Source: Candidatus Thiothrix putei
Lineage (GTDB): Bacteria; Pseudomonadota; Gammaproteobacteria; Thiotrichales; Thiotrichaceae
Length of the DNA: 64,000 nucleotides
Assembly: GCA_029972225.1 (NCBI GenBank)
Contig: CP124756.1
Span: 2,648,001 to 2,712,000, forward strand
Direction of reading: 5' to 3'
Made by a program: the position numbers and the translations under genes. The notes under the pieces are model-generated. The model was not told the DNA's origin and made no database searches. It saw nothing but the letters and a program-made list of their open reading frames with translations. Shown piece after piece: positions 8,950-19,135 of the stretch (positions are counted from its first letter, which is position 1; each line of letters opens with the position of its first letter).

Positions 8950-10452
8950 ATGAAAATTACCCGACGCTTACGCTGGCTACTCGCAGGCGGCATCTTACTG
9001 ATGACGCTGCTGTTTTTGCTGTTCTTGTTTTTTGCTACCAAAAACTTCCTCGACTTGTGGGATAGGCTGCTGTTACTTCCGCACTGGCTATTTTACAGCT
9101 ACAGCACTGTTATTGTAGCGGTGATGGGATTCAGCGGCTGGCTCATCGTGAAATTAGTCACTGGCGGGCGTTCCACCACAGCCATTAAGCGCCCTGCCCC
9201 CAAACCCGTCACTGAAGCCTCACTGACCCAAGACATCGCGCAAATCAAAGCAGCGGGCATGGATACAGCGCCGCTAGAAGTCGAAATCGCCGAATTAAAC
9301 GAACGTAGAACGGCGGGAAATGCGCACATTGCCTTTTTCGGTGACGTTAGCACGGGAAAATCTTCCATTATCAAAGCGTTATTGCCGGAAGCGGGGGTAG
9401 AAATCAACCTGCGCGGCGGCTCCACCCGCGAGATTCGCGAATATACTTGGCAAACCATCGCTGGCGACCATTTACTCCTGACCGACCTACCGGGGCGCAA
9501 TGAAGCAGAAGGCACACTCGATGCTGCTGCCCGCGACGAAGCGATTCGGGCACATATTGTGGTGTATGTCACCGATTCCGACCTCAGCCGCAGCCAATTT
9601 CAAGACTTGCAGGAACTGGCAGCATTCGGCAAGCCCTTACTGATTGCGATCAACAAACGCGACCAGTACAGTGCCGAAGAACAGGCACAGCTTGCCCAGC
9701 GCATCCGCGCCCGCTTCGACTCTGCGCAGCGGACAGGGACAGCCGAACCGCCGGAAGTATTGTTCATTCAATCCGGCGGCACGGAAGAAATCGTGCGAGT
9801 CTACCCCGATGGGCGTGAAGAAACCGTACAGCGCCCCCGCAAGATGGACGTTTCCGCCCTTGCCACTCACCTACAAACCGAAATCGACCGGCGGCTGGAA
9901 ACGCTCTCACAACAACGCGATGCCAGCGTACTGCATTTGGTACAAGAAAAACTCGACCTCACCCGTGAAGATTATCGACGTACCCAAGCGGAAAAAATTG
10001 TGCGCAGTTCCACCCACAAAGCCATACTGGGCGCATTGGCTTCCGTCAGCCCCGGTACGGATCTGGTAATTCAGGGTGTGATTGGGACGCGCATGGTACA
10101 AGAACTCTGTAAACTGTACGATAGCCCGGTCAGTCAACTCGACATCGACCAATTCCTGAATTTCAGTCAGGGACAGTTGAAGAAGAGTATCCCACTGCTA
10201 CTCGCTGTAGCAGGCAATGGTTTGAAAGCCTTCCCCGGCATTGGCACTGTCGCGGGTGGTTTGGTACATGCCGTGGCTTATGGGCTAATTTTTGACGCGC
10301 TCGGCAAATCAGTCGCGCACACCCTCGAACAACGCGGCGCACTCAAAGCAGCGCCCGCAGCAGCAACATTTCAGGAGATGCTCAGTGGAAATCTGGAAGA
10401 ACGTACAAAAACATTTGCCAGATTGGTTATTGAACAATATCGGGGCAAATAA
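8950..10452 (+). CDS. Membrane-anchored GTPase with C-terminal DUF697 domain
   Basis: The N-terminus has two hydrophobic segments (residues ~9-29, LLAGGILLMTLLFLLFLFF, and ~46-65), so the protein should sit in the inner membrane. A P-loop GTPase domain follows: G1 FFGDVSTGKSS (~residue 135), G3 DLPGRNE, and G4 NKRD. The C-terminal ~130 residues (LGALASVSPGTDLVIQGVIG, then an AVAGNGLKAFPGIGTVAGGL segment) resemble DUF697, found in YcjF-like GTPase partners. The downstream gene is a second, related GTPase whose GTG start lies inside this gene; the pair may form heterodimers. The biological role is unknown. The gene begins 74 bp after the IS630 element, which may have replaced its promoter region. 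Confidence 0.75.
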   Translation: MKITRRLRWLLAGGILLMTLLFLLFLFFATKNFLDLWDRLLLLPHWLFYSYSTVIVAVMGFSGWLIVKLVTGGRSTTAIKRPAPKPVTEASLTQDIAQIKAAGMDTAPLEVEIAELNERRTAGNAHIAFFGDVSTGKSSIIKALLPEAGVEINLRGGSTREIREYTWQTIAGDHLLLTDLPGRNEAEGTLDAAARDEAIRAHIVVYVTDSDLSRSQFQDLQELAAFGKPLLIAINKRDQYSAEEQAQLAQRIRARFDSAQRTGTAEPPEVLFIQSGGTEEIVRVYPDGREETVQRPRKMDVSALATHLQTEIDRRLETLSQQRDASVLHLVQEKLDLTREDYRRTQAEKIVRSSTHKAILGALASVSPGTDLVIQGVIGTRMVQELCKLYDSPVSQLDIDQFLNFSQGQLKKSIPLLLAVAGNGLKAFPGIGTVAGGLVHAVAYGLIFDALGKSVAHTLEQRGALKAAPAAATFQEMLSGNLEERTKTFARLVIEQYRGK

Positions 10453-11791
10453 AGCGGACAACGCCGCACCGGAGGACGATACACCGCCACAGAGCAGCGG
10501 TGACACGCATTTACAACTGGCAACCGAAAGCCTGCGCCAACTGTTAGACGATACCCGCATCCCGGACGATGTGCGTGAAAGCCTGCGTCATGATTACACC
10601 CAAGTACGCGGGATGTTAGATAAATTAGAACATGGGCATGTGCACATTGCGGTTTTCGGGCGCGTTAGTGTCGGCAAATCATCCTTGCTGAATGCTTTGC
10701 TGGGGCAACCTGTCTTCAGTGTCAGTGTATTGCATGGTGAAACCCGCAGCGTCAATATGCAGCAATGGCAGGAATACAGCGACAACGGTATTTTCCTCAT
10801 CGACACGCCAGGTATTAATGAAATTGACGGCGAATCCCGCGAAAAAATGGCACATGAAGTTGCTAATCGGGCCGATTTAGTCCTATTCGTCGTGGATGGC
10901 GACCTCACCGATGTGGAATTCCAAGCCCTCAAAACAGTAACCGGTTCACATCGCCCGACATTATTGATCGTGAATAAAGCCGACCGTTACACCGAGAAGG
11001 AACAACAACAGTTACGCAGTATCTTACGTACCCGTACCCAAGGCATGATTGCCCCCGAAAACTTAATTTTTACCACAGCGCAAGCCAGCCGCCAAACCAT
11101 TATTTATGTGGATGAACACGGAGAAGAAATTGAAGGTATCCGCGAACGCCCCATCAATATCAGCGCCCTCAAAACCCGCCTGTGGGACATTATCGAAGCC
11201 GAAGGCAAAACCCTTGCCGCGCTCAATGCGTCTCTGTTCGCCGGGCATTTAAGCAAGGAAGTCGGGCAACGCATTCTTGCCATCAAACGCGATCTTGGAG
11301 AGAAAACCATCCGTCTGTATTGCTTGGGCAAAGGTGTTGCCGTTGCGCTAAACCCCATTCCGGTGGCTGACTTATTAGCCGCTGCGGTGATTGATGCCAG
11401 CATGATTATGCACCTGTCAAAACTGTACGGCTTACCTATTTCGCGCAATGAAGCCAGCGATTTAGTACGTACCATACTGGGGCAAATGTTATTGCTGGCA
11501 GGAACGGTTTGGGCAGTGCATTTAGTCTCGGCTGCCCTCAAATTAGGTACAGGTGGTATCTCAACCGTACTGACAGGAGCAGCTCAAGGTGCAGTTGCAT
11601 GGTACAGCACACTGGTGGTCGGGCGCGTTGCCGAAGAATGGCTTGCCAATGGCAAATCATGGGGAGAAGTCGGCCCTAAATTAACCGTAGAACGTATTTT
11701 GGACTCACTCGACCGTGATTCCGTCTTGACGGAAGCCCGTGAAGAAATCATCACCTATCTACATAAAACCGTTAAAAATCCCCAAAGCTAA
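10385..11791 (+). CDS. Second GTPase with DUF697 domain, overlapping the first
   Basis: This is a 468-residue GTPase: G1 VFGRVSVGKSSLLNALLG near residue 105, G3 IDTPGINE, G4 LIVNKADRY. A C-terminal hydrophobic DUF697-like region follows (NPIPVADLLAAAVIDASMI, LLLAGTVWAVHLVSAAL). I chose the GTG at 10385 because AGGAG lies 7 nt upstream and the start overlaps the preceding gene by 68 bp; a longer open frame from 10292 lacks such a site. The resemblance to the upstream gene suggests an old tandem duplication. Unlike its neighbour it has no N-terminal membrane segment. Function not established. Confidence 0.75.
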   Translation: MEIWKNVQKHLPDWLLNNIGANKADNAAPEDDTPPQSSGDTHLQLATESLRQLLDDTRIPDDVRESLRHDYTQVRGMLDKLEHGHVHIAVFGRVSVGKSSLLNALLGQPVFSVSVLHGETRSVNMQQWQEYSDNGIFLIDTPGINEIDGESREKMAHEVANRADLVLFVVDGDLTDVEFQALKTVTGSHRPTLLIVNKADRYTEKEQQQLRSILRTRTQGMIAPENLIFTTAQASRQTIIYVDEHGEEIEGIRERPINISALKTRLWDIIEAEGKTLAALNASLFAGHLSKEVGQRILAIKRDLGEKTIRLYCLGKGVAVALNPIPVADLLAAAVIDASMIMHLSKLYGLPISRNEASDLVRTILGQMLLLAGTVWAVHLVSAALKLGTGGISTVLTGAAQGAVAWYSTLVVGRVAEEWLANGKSWGEVGPKLTVERILDSLDRDSVLTEAREEIITYLHKTVKNPQS

Positions 11792-11901
11792 CGCGAATGG
11801 TTCTAATGCTAAATTCTGGATAACCCTGCAAAGCGAAGAGATGCTGGGATCATAATTAGCGGGTCAACGTTACCAATAGTTCCTAAAAATACCTAAACAC
11901 A

Positions 11902-11925
11902 AAGGGCGACCCTAAAGTCGCCCTT
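11902..11925 (-). terminator. Intrinsic terminator-like hairpin
   Basis: A perfect 9-bp stem AAGGGCGAC / GTCGCCCTT with a 6-nt loop lies just past the stop of the polysaccharide-export gene and also past the GTPase pair. Only short T runs follow on either strand, so it may serve both convergent transcripts. Confidence 0.6.
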
Positions 11926-11949
11926 CCTTCGCTCATTTACCTTAAGCGC

Positions 11950-12633
11950 TTAACGTAACAGACCGAACGGTGACAACAAACCACCGATGCCACCGTAATC
12001 TTGCACTGCTTCTTTAGTTGCAGATGTATGTACCTGAATTTTATCACCCGCCATCACAACCGGATCAGCGACCTTTCCTTGGTTCACATCTTCAAGAAGT
12101 ACTGTATAAGGCTTACCATTGCGGAAAACAGTCACATTGTCTTTCACCGCCAAACGGTTTAAGCCCTCAGCCAAGGCAATTGCCTGAGTAACCGTGGTAT
12201 CACCCGCCAACGGGTAAACACCTGGCTTATTGACTGCGCCGGAAACCGTTATTTTACTAGCTGTGGATTCCCGCACAATGACATTCACCTGTGGGTTGTG
12301 CATGTAATCTTTTTCCAAACGCGTCGCAATTTGCTTTTCCAACTGGCTAGCCGACAACCCTTGAGCATGTACTGTACCAATCAAAGCCAGCGTGATATTG
12401 CCATTGTCATCAACCCGCACTTCTTTGGACAAGTCCGGCACTTTGAAAACATCAATTTCCAATAGATCTTGCGGTGCAATCCGGTCACTACCTGAAGTGC
12501 CCGTTGGCAAGCTAGCTGATGCTGTACTTACCGTAGAACCGGGTAAAGCAGTGTGTTGCGGTGCGCCGCTGGAACAAGCTGCCAGTGTCATTGCCGCTAA
12601 GAAAGGAAACAATAATTTCCATGTCATTTTCAT
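11950..12633 (-). CDS. Polysaccharide export outer-membrane lipoprotein (Wza/OPX type)
   Basis: This is a predicted outer-membrane polysaccharide export protein. The start MKMTWKLLFPFLAAMTLAAC has a lipoprotein signal with lipobox LAAC, preceded by GGGAGA 6-7 nt upstream, so I use the ATG at 12633, not the longer frame. The Poly_export domain follows (RIAPQDLLEIDVFKVPDLSK, then GNITLALIGTVHAQGLSASQ) and then a SLBB-type domain (ITVSGAVNKPGVYPLAGD). At about 227 residues it is shorter than Wza (~380) and lacks the C-terminal barrel helix, as many short OPX proteins do. galE lies upstream on the same strand; both could feed surface polysaccharide, but the other synthesis genes are not here. Confidence 0.85.
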   Translation of the reverse strand: MKMTWKLLFPFLAAMTLAACSSGAPQHTALPGSTVSTASASLPTGTSGSDRIAPQDLLEIDVFKVPDLSKEVRVDDNGNITLALIGTVHAQGLSASQLEKQIATRLEKDYMHNPQVNVIVRESTASKITVSGAVNKPGVYPLAGDTTVTQAIALAEGLNRLAVKDNVTVFRNGKPYTVLLEDVNQGKVADPVVMAGDKIQVHTSATKEAVQDYGGIGGLLSPFGLLR

Positions 12634-12820
12634 TGGGGATCTCCCTGATAATATTTTTAACAATTAAGTTGGGATAAGGGTTTAAGTATTACATCAAATT
12701 CAACAGTAAATTTTCTGACCAGTATTTGCGAAGCTCATCTGACTAAACGTAAGCAATTCGCAGACAACAGGAATATAGACCAAATTCACACAGTCCATCG
12801 AAATTTATGACACACAAGGT

Positions 12821-13852
12821 TTAATTATAACCCTTGGGGTTACTGCTTTGCCAGTGCCACGTATCACGGCACATATCCACCAAATCCTTTCCCGCCTTCC
12901 AGTGAAGCAAGTTTTCTGCCAGTGCAGGGTCAGCGTAACAACAAGCAATATCGCCCGCCCGTCGCGCCACGATGCGATAAGGCACTTCTCTTCCGCTGGC
13001 CTCACTGAATGCCCTAGCCATATCTAGCACAGAATAACCTTGCCCCGTACCGAGATTGACTACGAGCAAATTAGGCACGTCTCCCCGCTGAAAAGCTTCT
13101 AATGCTTTCACATGCCCCTTAGCCAAATCCACCACATGAATATAATCGCGCACACCCGTGCCATCATGAGTCGGGTAGTCACCACCAAATACGGATAGAT
13201 AGGGGTATTGCCCAACCGCAACACGTGCAATATAGGGCATCAGATTATTGGGAATCCCTTGAGGATCTTCGCCAATTCTACCACTGCTATGCGCTCCCAC
13301 CGGATTGAAATAACGCAACAACGCAATTTTCCAAGTTGGATCAGCCTTGTAAAGATCGCCGAGAATTTCTTCAATCATCAGCTTAGAACGCCCATAGGGG
13401 TTAGTGGCAGACAAGGGGAAATGTTCTTGAATCGGTGTCGTGTGCGGGTCGCCATATACAGTCGCTGATGAACTGAACACAATATTTTTCACACTGTGTT
13501 GCTGCATCGCTTGTAAGAGACTGACTGTACCCGCAACGTTATTATCGTAATAAGCTAGCGGCTGTTCGACGGATTCCCCGACAGCCTTCAAACCTGCAAA
13601 ATGGATAACACTGTCAATAGTGTATTCGCTAAAAATACGCTCAAGCAGTGCGACATCACGAATATCACCTTCATAAAAAGGAATACTGGTCTGCCCAGTC
13701 AGTTGTGCAACGCGCCGTAACGATTCGGGTGAACTATTACACAGATTATCCAGCACCACGACCTGAAAGCCTGCACTCAGCAGTTCAATACAAGTATGGG
13801 AACCAATATAGCCAGCTCCACCCGTCACCAGAATATGTTTAGTTGTTTGCAT
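12821..13852 (-). CDS. galE: UDP-glucose 4-epimerase
   Basis: This enzyme interconverts UDP-glucose and UDP-galactose and is an extended short-chain dehydrogenase. The NAD-binding motif [16 protein letters not shown] begins at residue 10. The catalytic Ser/Thr region is [12 protein letters not shown] and the YxxxK pair is in NPYGRSK. The [20 protein letters not shown] and [16 protein letters not shown] blocks are diagnostic for GalE. I chose the ATG at 13852 ([14 protein letters not shown]) because GAGG lies 6 nt upstream. The length, 343 residues, is normal. Confidence 0.93.
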   Translation of the reverse strand: MQTTKHILVTGGAGYIGSHTCIELLSAGFQVVVLDNLCNSSPESLRRVAQLTGQTSIPFYEGDIRDVALLERIFSEYTIDSVIHFAGLKAVGESVEQPLAYYDNNVAGTVSLLQAMQQHSVKNIVFSSSATVYGDPHTTPIQEHFPLSATNPYGRSKLMIEEILGDLYKADPTWKIALLRYFNPVGAHSSGRIGEDPQGIPNNLMPYIARVAVGQYPYLSVFGGDYPTHDGTGVRDYIHVVDLAKGHVKALEAFQRGDVPNLLVVNLGTGQGYSVLDMARAFSEASGREVPYRIVARRAGDIACCYADPALAENLLHWKAGKDLVDMCRDTWHWQSSNPKGYN

Positions 13853-13915
13853 GTCGGCCCTCATTAATTAGCAGACGCAACCATTATTGCGTCTGCCATA
13901 GGGTAACAAAACAGC

Positions 13916-14347
13916 TTAGGTTTTGTCGGCTTTAACCGTCGATTTCTCGGATACTTTATCAGCAGCTTCCGCTTTTTCATCTTTAGCCGACGCTTTTTCA
14001 GCTTTCACCTCTGTTTTTTCTGCGACTGCTTCTGTTTCTGCTGTGTCAGTCGTCTTTGCTGACTTATCCGCTTCCGCCGTATCAGCATCCGCTAACGAGA
14101 TGTTGTCTTTGATATTGTCGAATAGCTTGTCACCAATGCCGGAGACTTCTTTCAAGTCTTCTAGGGTTTTGAACTCACCGTGTTCAGTGCGGTACGCAAC
14201 AATCGCTTCGGCTTTCTTTTCACCGATACCGTCCAGTGAATCCAGCGTGGCAACATCTGCTGTATTGATGTTGACCATTTCCGCTAAAACAACCGGTGAT
14301 GCAAACAGGGAAACAAGCAGGGATGTAATGGCAATCATTTTTTTCAT
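13916..14347 (-). CDS. ComEA-like helix-hairpin-helix protein with a charged tail
   Basis: A signal peptide (MIAITSLLVSLFASPVVLA) is followed by one ComEA-type double helix-hairpin-helix unit, MVNINTADVATLDSLDGIGE and FKTLEDLKEVSGIGDKLFD, that binds DNA non-specifically. Such periplasmic proteins take part in DNA uptake. The last ~55 residues are low-complexity Ala/Lys/Glu/Thr repeats (KAEKASAKDEKAEAADK), longer than in typical family members. No other competence gene lies nearby. It faces the next gene divergently over 115 bp. Confidence 0.8.
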   Translation of the reverse strand: MKKMIAITSLLVSLFASPVVLAEMVNINTADVATLDSLDGIGEKKAEAIVAYRTEHGEFKTLEDLKEVSGIGDKLFDNIKDNISLADADTAEADKSAKTTDTAETEAVAEKTEVKAEKASAKDEKAEAADKVSEKSTVKADKT

Positions 14348-14462
14348 TGCTGACTCTCGTGAATGTGATTTATTGTTAGGGTTTGTGTGTACACCCGTGA
14401 ATTATCGCGTTAAATCACCTTATTCCGCAGCTTTTCCAGACAATCGGCAAGAGATAATTCCA

Positions 14463-15134
14463 ATGAACAAACCTTATATCAAACCCATTATTTCCTACTC
14501 GATGGTAGGTAGTCTCGGTATGACCATCCTCGCCAGCCTGCAAGGGTGCGGGGGTGATCAGCCCCCTGCCCCGCCACCCAACACAGGCGCTGGCACGATT
14601 TCCGAAGCCGCCAAAAGCGAAGCCATGTTCATGGTCATTCAGCAAACCGGCGCAAACCCTGATACGTATGAGCTGGTGGAAAAATATCCCGCCAGCCAAA
14701 CCCGTGCCATCCTCAAGGACATGAAAGGCAACGAACGTATCCTCACCGAAGCCGAACTCAAAGCAATGGCAGAAGCCGAAGCCAAAAAGGTCGAAGCTGG
14801 CACGTCTGCGCTAACGCAACCCGTGGCACAAAATCAAGGTTTGAGCTTGGGTGAAACAGTCCTCGCCGCCGCAGCCGGTGCGCTGATTGGCGGAATGCTT
14901 GCCAACAAACTCATGGGCAACGCCAATTACCAACAGCACCAGCAACAACAAGCCAGCAAAGCGCAAAGCAGCATTAGTCGCCCCGCCGCCCGCACCGACA
15001 CCCGTGCGGTCAACCCTAATCAAGCACAACAACCCAAATCCGGCTTTTTCGGCAACAACAACAACGCCAATCCCAGCAACCGCTCTGGCAGTGCTGGCGG
15101 CGGTTCCTTTGGTGGCGGTTCGGTAGGGGGCTAA
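14463..15134 (+). CDS. YgiB-like lipoprotein of unknown function
   Basis: A 223-residue secreted protein. The hydrophobic N-terminus ends in a lipobox-like LASLQGC, so the mature protein should start at Cys near residue 26. An Ala/Glu/Lys-rich middle is followed by a glycine-zipper-like stretch LAAAAGALIGGMLANKLMG and a Gln/Asn/Gly/Ser-rich tail ending GGGSFGGGSVGG. Layout and gene order resemble the enteric ygiB-ygiC pair: the next gene, 4 bp downstream, is a glutathionylspermidine-synthase-family protein. Sequence similarity to YgiB itself is weak, so the name rests mainly on context. The ATG at 14463 was chosen because the longer open frame upstream is antisense to the ComEA-like gene. Confidence 0.7.
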   Translation: MNKPYIKPIISYSMVGSLGMTILASLQGCGGDQPPAPPPNTGAGTISEAAKSEAMFMVIQQTGANPDTYELVEKYPASQTRAILKDMKGNERILTEAELKAMAEAEAKKVEAGTSALTQPVAQNQGLSLGETVLAAAAGALIGGMLANKLMGNANYQQHQQQQASKAQSSISRPAARTDTRAVNPNQAQQPKSGFFGNNNNANPSNRSGSAGGGSFGGGSVGG

Positions 15135-15138
15135 ACTC

Positions 15139-16317
15139 ATGATTCAACTCGAAACCGTCAAGCCCATCAGCCCCGCGCTCATGGAAGAAGTTGGCATGAC
15201 GTGGCACACCGACCCCGACGGTCAACCCTATGTTGCCGCTGAAATTGTCGTCGTCACCGAAGCAGAAGCAGAAGCCTATTACACCGCTGCCAACGAACTC
15301 TACGATATGTACGTCACTGCGGCTCAACACGTCATCGACCATGACCGTTTTTTGGAACTCGACATTCCCTACAATCTGGTCGACCACATCCGCCGCAGTT
15401 GGGAAAACGACCATCGCCATCTCTACGGGCGTTTCGATTTCGCGGGTGGTGTCGACGGCTTGCCCATTAAACTGATCGAATTCAACGCCGACACCCCCAC
15501 CAGTCTGTTTGAAACCGCCATCGTGCAATGGGCGCTGCTCAAAGCCAATGGCATGAACGAAGCCGCGCAATTCAACACCGTCTACGCCAGCCTCGTGAAA
15601 AATTTCCGCCGCTTAGTCACTGGCGAGAACGACCCCGACCGGTTTGGCGAGTATTACCGGTATCAAAACATCTTGTTTTCCAGCATTCGCGGCCTGCCGG
15701 AAGACGAACAAACCGTGCGTTTTTTGCAGCACCTCGCCAATGATGCCGGATTTCAAACCGATTTTTGCCACATGGATGAAGTCGGCTTTCTCGAAGAGCA
15801 AGGCATTTTCAACCCGCAACAAACCCGTTTCGACTACTGGTTTAAGCTTTACCCGTGGGAAGACATTGCGCTGCAAACTGACGGCATCAACGGCATTCTC
15901 GACGACATCACCCGCAACACCGCGACCGTCATCCTCAATCCCGCTTACACCCTGCTATTCCAAAGCAAAGGCATTCTGAAAGTATTGTACGAGCTATTCC
16001 CCGACTCCCCCTATTTGTTGGAAACCCGCAGTGAAAGGCTGCACGGCAAACAGCAAGTGGCGAAAAAGCTGTTCGGGCGCGAAGGTGCCAATGTCAGCAT
16101 TTACGATGCAGCGGGCAAACTCCTCACGCAAACTTCCGGCGAATACGACCGCTACCAAACCGTTTACCAAGCATTCGCCGAATACCCCAAAGACGCGCAA
16201 GGGCGCAGTTATCAGGCAGGGGTATTTTTCGCATGGGAAGGCTGTGGTTTAGGGTTTCGACGCGGCGGTGAAATCCTCGATAATCTCAGCAAATTTGTGG
16301 CGCATCGGGTCGCGTAA
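15139..16317 (+). CDS. Glutathionylspermidine synthase-family ATP-grasp protein (YgiC/YjfC-like)
   Basis: A 392-residue member of the ATP-grasp family that includes the synthetase half of E. coli Gsp. Matching blocks are LPIKLIEFNADTPTSLFETA (family form LENNADTPTSLYE), FKLYPWEDIALQ, and FGREGANVSIYDAAGKLL for the nucleotide-binding region. The family joins amines to peptides with ATP; the true substrate of YgiC-type proteins is not known. It is coupled to the preceding lipoprotein gene. Closeness of the potABCD operon in the wider region is suggestive of polyamine metabolism but proves nothing. Confidence 0.85.
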   Translation: MIQLETVKPISPALMEEVGMTWHTDPDGQPYVAAEIVVVTEAEAEAYYTAANELYDMYVTAAQHVIDHDRFLELDIPYNLVDHIRRSWENDHRHLYGRFDFAGGVDGLPIKLIEFNADTPTSLFETAIVQWALLKANGMNEAAQFNTVYASLVKNFRRLVTGENDPDRFGEYYRYQNILFSSIRGLPEDEQTVRFLQHLANDAGFQTDFCHMDEVGFLEEQGIFNPQQTRFDYWFKLYPWEDIALQTDGINGILDDITRNTATVILNPAYTLLFQSKGILKVLYELFPDSPYLLETRSERLHGKQQVAKKLFGREGANVSIYDAAGKLLTQTSGEYDRYQTVYQAFAEYPKDAQGRSYQAGVFFAWEGCGLGFRRGGEILDNLSKFVAHRVA

Positions 16318-16545
16318 GTCGGGTTAGCCAAGTTTATCCCGGCTCATCTTCCCAGTGTGTTACTCTGTAGGCTCGGTATGCACCCCAGTCATGCCATCCA
16401 CTGTCGTGTTCCGTGGGATCATATTCCAGAAAGGAGCTACCCCTTGTTCAAACGCACCTTGGATTTTCAAGCGCAAATCATCATTCTGCCGCCCAACGAA
16501 GTATCACGCCCACTGCATCAGACGGGGGACGGGGCGATGCTTGCC

Positions 16546-18132
16546 GTAACTGTTCACGAGCTTGCAACTGCCACAGCTTGAGCTATGCTTGATGAATGAA
16601 CGATCTGACCATCACCACCGATTTTACCGACATTGCGTTGCCCACCGATTTGGCAGCCTCCCAGCAGCTTAACCGTGATCTGCTGACGTTGGTGGTTGCT
16701 TTGCAAGCACGGGTCAAACGACTGGAAGCGGAACTGACAGAACTAAAAGAACGCCTGAATGACTCCTCCAGTAACTCCTCTAACCCACCCTCACGGGACA
16801 CGCCCGAACAACGCGCCCAGCGCGAACGCAAACCCAAAAGCGCGCTAAAACGCGGCGGTCAGCCGGGGCACAGCAAACATGAACGTGCCTTAGTGGAGGA
16901 ATCGCGGCTGGACGCTATCCAGCACTATTATCCTGAAGGCTGTTGCCGTTGTGGGGGTCATCTGGCGATGGAAACCACACCGAGCCAGCGTCATCAGGTG
17001 TTTGACCTGCCGGAAGTCGCTTACCATGTAACGGAACACCGCCTGTATGCGGGTACGTGTACTTGCTGTGGGAAACGTCAGGTAGCTGAGTTGCCCGAAG
17101 ACGTCCCCAGTGGGCAGATGGGAGCAGGATTGATCAGTTGGATTACCCTGATGAATGGGGCTTGCCGCCTATCCACGCGGCAAATCCAGTTACTGCTGGA
17201 AGAACAATGGCAGTTATCCTTCAGTAGCGGTGCGATCAGTGAAGCGACTGCACCCGTCAGCGGTTGGTTAGCGCCTTTATATGCGCAGGCAGGTGAAGCG
17301 GTGCGTAGCAGCCCGGTGGTAAACGCGGACGAAACCAGTCACTACCGTGGGCGCGAACGTGAATGGCTGTGGGTGATGTGTTCGCCACAGGTGGTGTACT
17401 TCATGACGCATTACTCACGCGGCAAAGGCGCAGCGGATGAGTTATTGGGCGATTTCAGTGGCATACTCGTGACCGACCAGCACGGCGGCTATAACCACCA
17501 TCCCACTGAACGGCGGCAACTGTGCTGGGCGCATATCATCCGCAAGTTCAAAAAAATGGCACAACGTTACGGGCGGGCAGGCATCTTAGGGAAACGTTTA
17601 CTGCGTCTGGCACGCCTGATTGTCCACTTACATAACCGCAGGCTCGCAGGCGCTTACGCTGACAAACTCTACCGGCAACGCATGGATAAACTCCGCGAAG
17701 CCTTTCGGCAGACATTGTTGGCAGGTAGCGGCTTACGGCAAGCACAACATCCTGATAAGCCCACTAAAACCGCTAACCAGTGCCAACGCTTACTGGATGA
17801 TGAGCTTATGTTATGGACATTTCTGCGTCATCCCGGTGTTCCTCTGACCAATAATGCCGCCGAACGTGCCATCCGCCCCTATGTCATCTGGCGTAAGACC
17901 AGTTTTTTCAGCCAATCTTTCCGGGGCGACCAATTCCGCCCGTTGATACTGACTATTGTGGAAACCTGCAAACGCCTAGGTGTCAGCGCTTACCGAATTA
18001 TCCGCCAGGCGTGCCAGCAGGCACTGACCAAAAAACCAGTGACGGTGCGTTTGCCGATTCCTCCACCGCAAGTACTGAATCCGGTTACTGGATTTCTTGC
18101 CGCTTAAGGGGAGCTGTTCCGTGAACAGTTAC
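16546..18132 (+). mobile_element. IS66-family element of the single-ORF type, with 8-bp target duplication
   Basis: The terminal inverted repeats begin GTAACTGTTCACG at 16546 and end CGTGAACAGTTAC at 18132. The 8-bp duplication TGCTTGCC stands at 16538-16545 and 18133-18140. The 1587-bp element carries only a TnpC-like transposase, as in the ISBst12 subgroup. It interrupts the FtsX permease gene. Confidence 0.93.
16596..18107 (+). CDS. IS66-family transposase (single-ORF type)
   Basis: A 503-residue DDE transposase. The N-terminal coiled coil (VVALQARVKRLEAELTELKE) precedes a SNPPSRDTP/RGGQPGHSKHER basic region and a zinc-finger-like CCRCGGH...CTCCGKR segment. The catalytic core shows VVNADETSHY (Asp), ILVTDQHGGYNHH (Asp) and PLTNNAAERAIRPYVIWRK (Glu). 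It is distinct from the three-gene IS66 copies in this window. Start ATG at 16596. Confidence 0.92.
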   Translation: MNDLTITTDFTDIALPTDLAASQQLNRDLLTLVVALQARVKRLEAELTELKERLNDSSSNSSNPPSRDTPEQRAQRERKPKSALKRGGQPGHSKHERALVEESRLDAIQHYYPEGCCRCGGHLAMETTPSQRHQVFDLPEVAYHVTEHRLYAGTCTCCGKRQVAELPEDVPSGQMGAGLISWITLMNGACRLSTRQIQLLLEEQWQLSFSSGAISEATAPVSGWLAPLYAQAGEAVRSSPVVNADETSHYRGREREWLWVMCSPQVVYFMTHYSRGKGAADELLGDFSGILVTDQHGGYNHHPTERRQLCWAHIIRKFKKMAQRYGRAGILGKRLLRLARLIVHLHNRRLAGAYADKLYRQRMDKLREAFRQTLLAGSGLRQAQHPDKPTKTANQCQRLLDDELMLWTFLRHPGVPLTNNAAERAIRPYVIWRKTSFFSQSFRGDQFRPLILTIVETCKRLGVSAYRIIRQACQQALTKKPVTVRLPIPPPQVLNPVTGFLAA

Positions 18133-19135
18133 TGCTTGCCACGCTGGTACAGCCACGGGCGCAACGCTTGCAATCAGTTGATCAATGGCAAACCGTTCTC
18201 GCCCAAGTCGCCAAAATGGATGGGGTTAGCGTGGCTGCGCCAGTAGTATCGGGTGCGGGTTTTATCGTGCGCGGCGAGGCTAACAAAGCCGTCGGCTTGA
18301 CCGGCATCGAGCCAGAAACCTATTTGCAACTCATCGCCCTCAATAGCAAAATCATCGCTGGCACAGCCAATATCACCGGCACAGACATGCTGGTCGGCCT
18401 AGATTTGGCGAAAGATTTAGGCGTGTGGACAGGCGATAAACTCAATCTGCAAACCGCATCCGGCGGCACGGCAACCTTGAGCATTCGCGGCATTTTCGAT
18501 TACGGCAATAGTGGGGTGAATTCACGCTCGGTGTACATCGCGTTACGCACGGCGCAAAGCCTGCTCGATTTGGCGGGCGGTGTCACCAGCGTCGAAGTGA
18601 ATCTGGATGCGCCATTTACTCCCGAAACCGTGGCGCAAACCATCCAAGCGCAAACGGGCTTGAAAGTGGATAGTTGGATTGCCACCAATGCGCAATTCTT
18701 TAGCGCGTTGGAAGCACAATCCATGTCCAATACCGTGATCCGCTTTTTCGTCGGGTTGACTGCCGCGTTGGGCATCGCCAGCGTGTTGGTGGTGTCGGTG
18801 GTGCAAAAATCCAAAGCGATTGGCATCTTGCGGGCGACGGGTACATCGCGGCGGCAAATCCTGCGGCTGTTTTTGCTGCAAGGGGCGTTGACGGGTTTGA
18901 TCGGTTCGCTGTTGGGCGCATTCGTCGGTTGGTTATTTTTAATCGCGTGGCGCAATATCGCCATTAACGCGGACGGCACGCAACTTTTCCCGATTACATT
19001 TGACCCGATGCTGTTTGTGTACGCAGCCGTGGGCGCAACGCTGGTCGGGAGTAAGCGACCATTTCAGCACGTCTAGCCCTCGCGATTTCCACGTCCTAAA
19101 CTGGTTTCCAACCTGAACAACCGAAGGAAACCTCA

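Noticed and set aside
13923..14462. Open frame antisense to the ComEA-like gene, joined to the YgiB-like gene
   Set aside because: It arises from the low-complexity Lys/Glu/Ala tail read in reverse (Ser/Val/Ala-rich). The true gene starts at the ATG at 14463 with a signal sequence.
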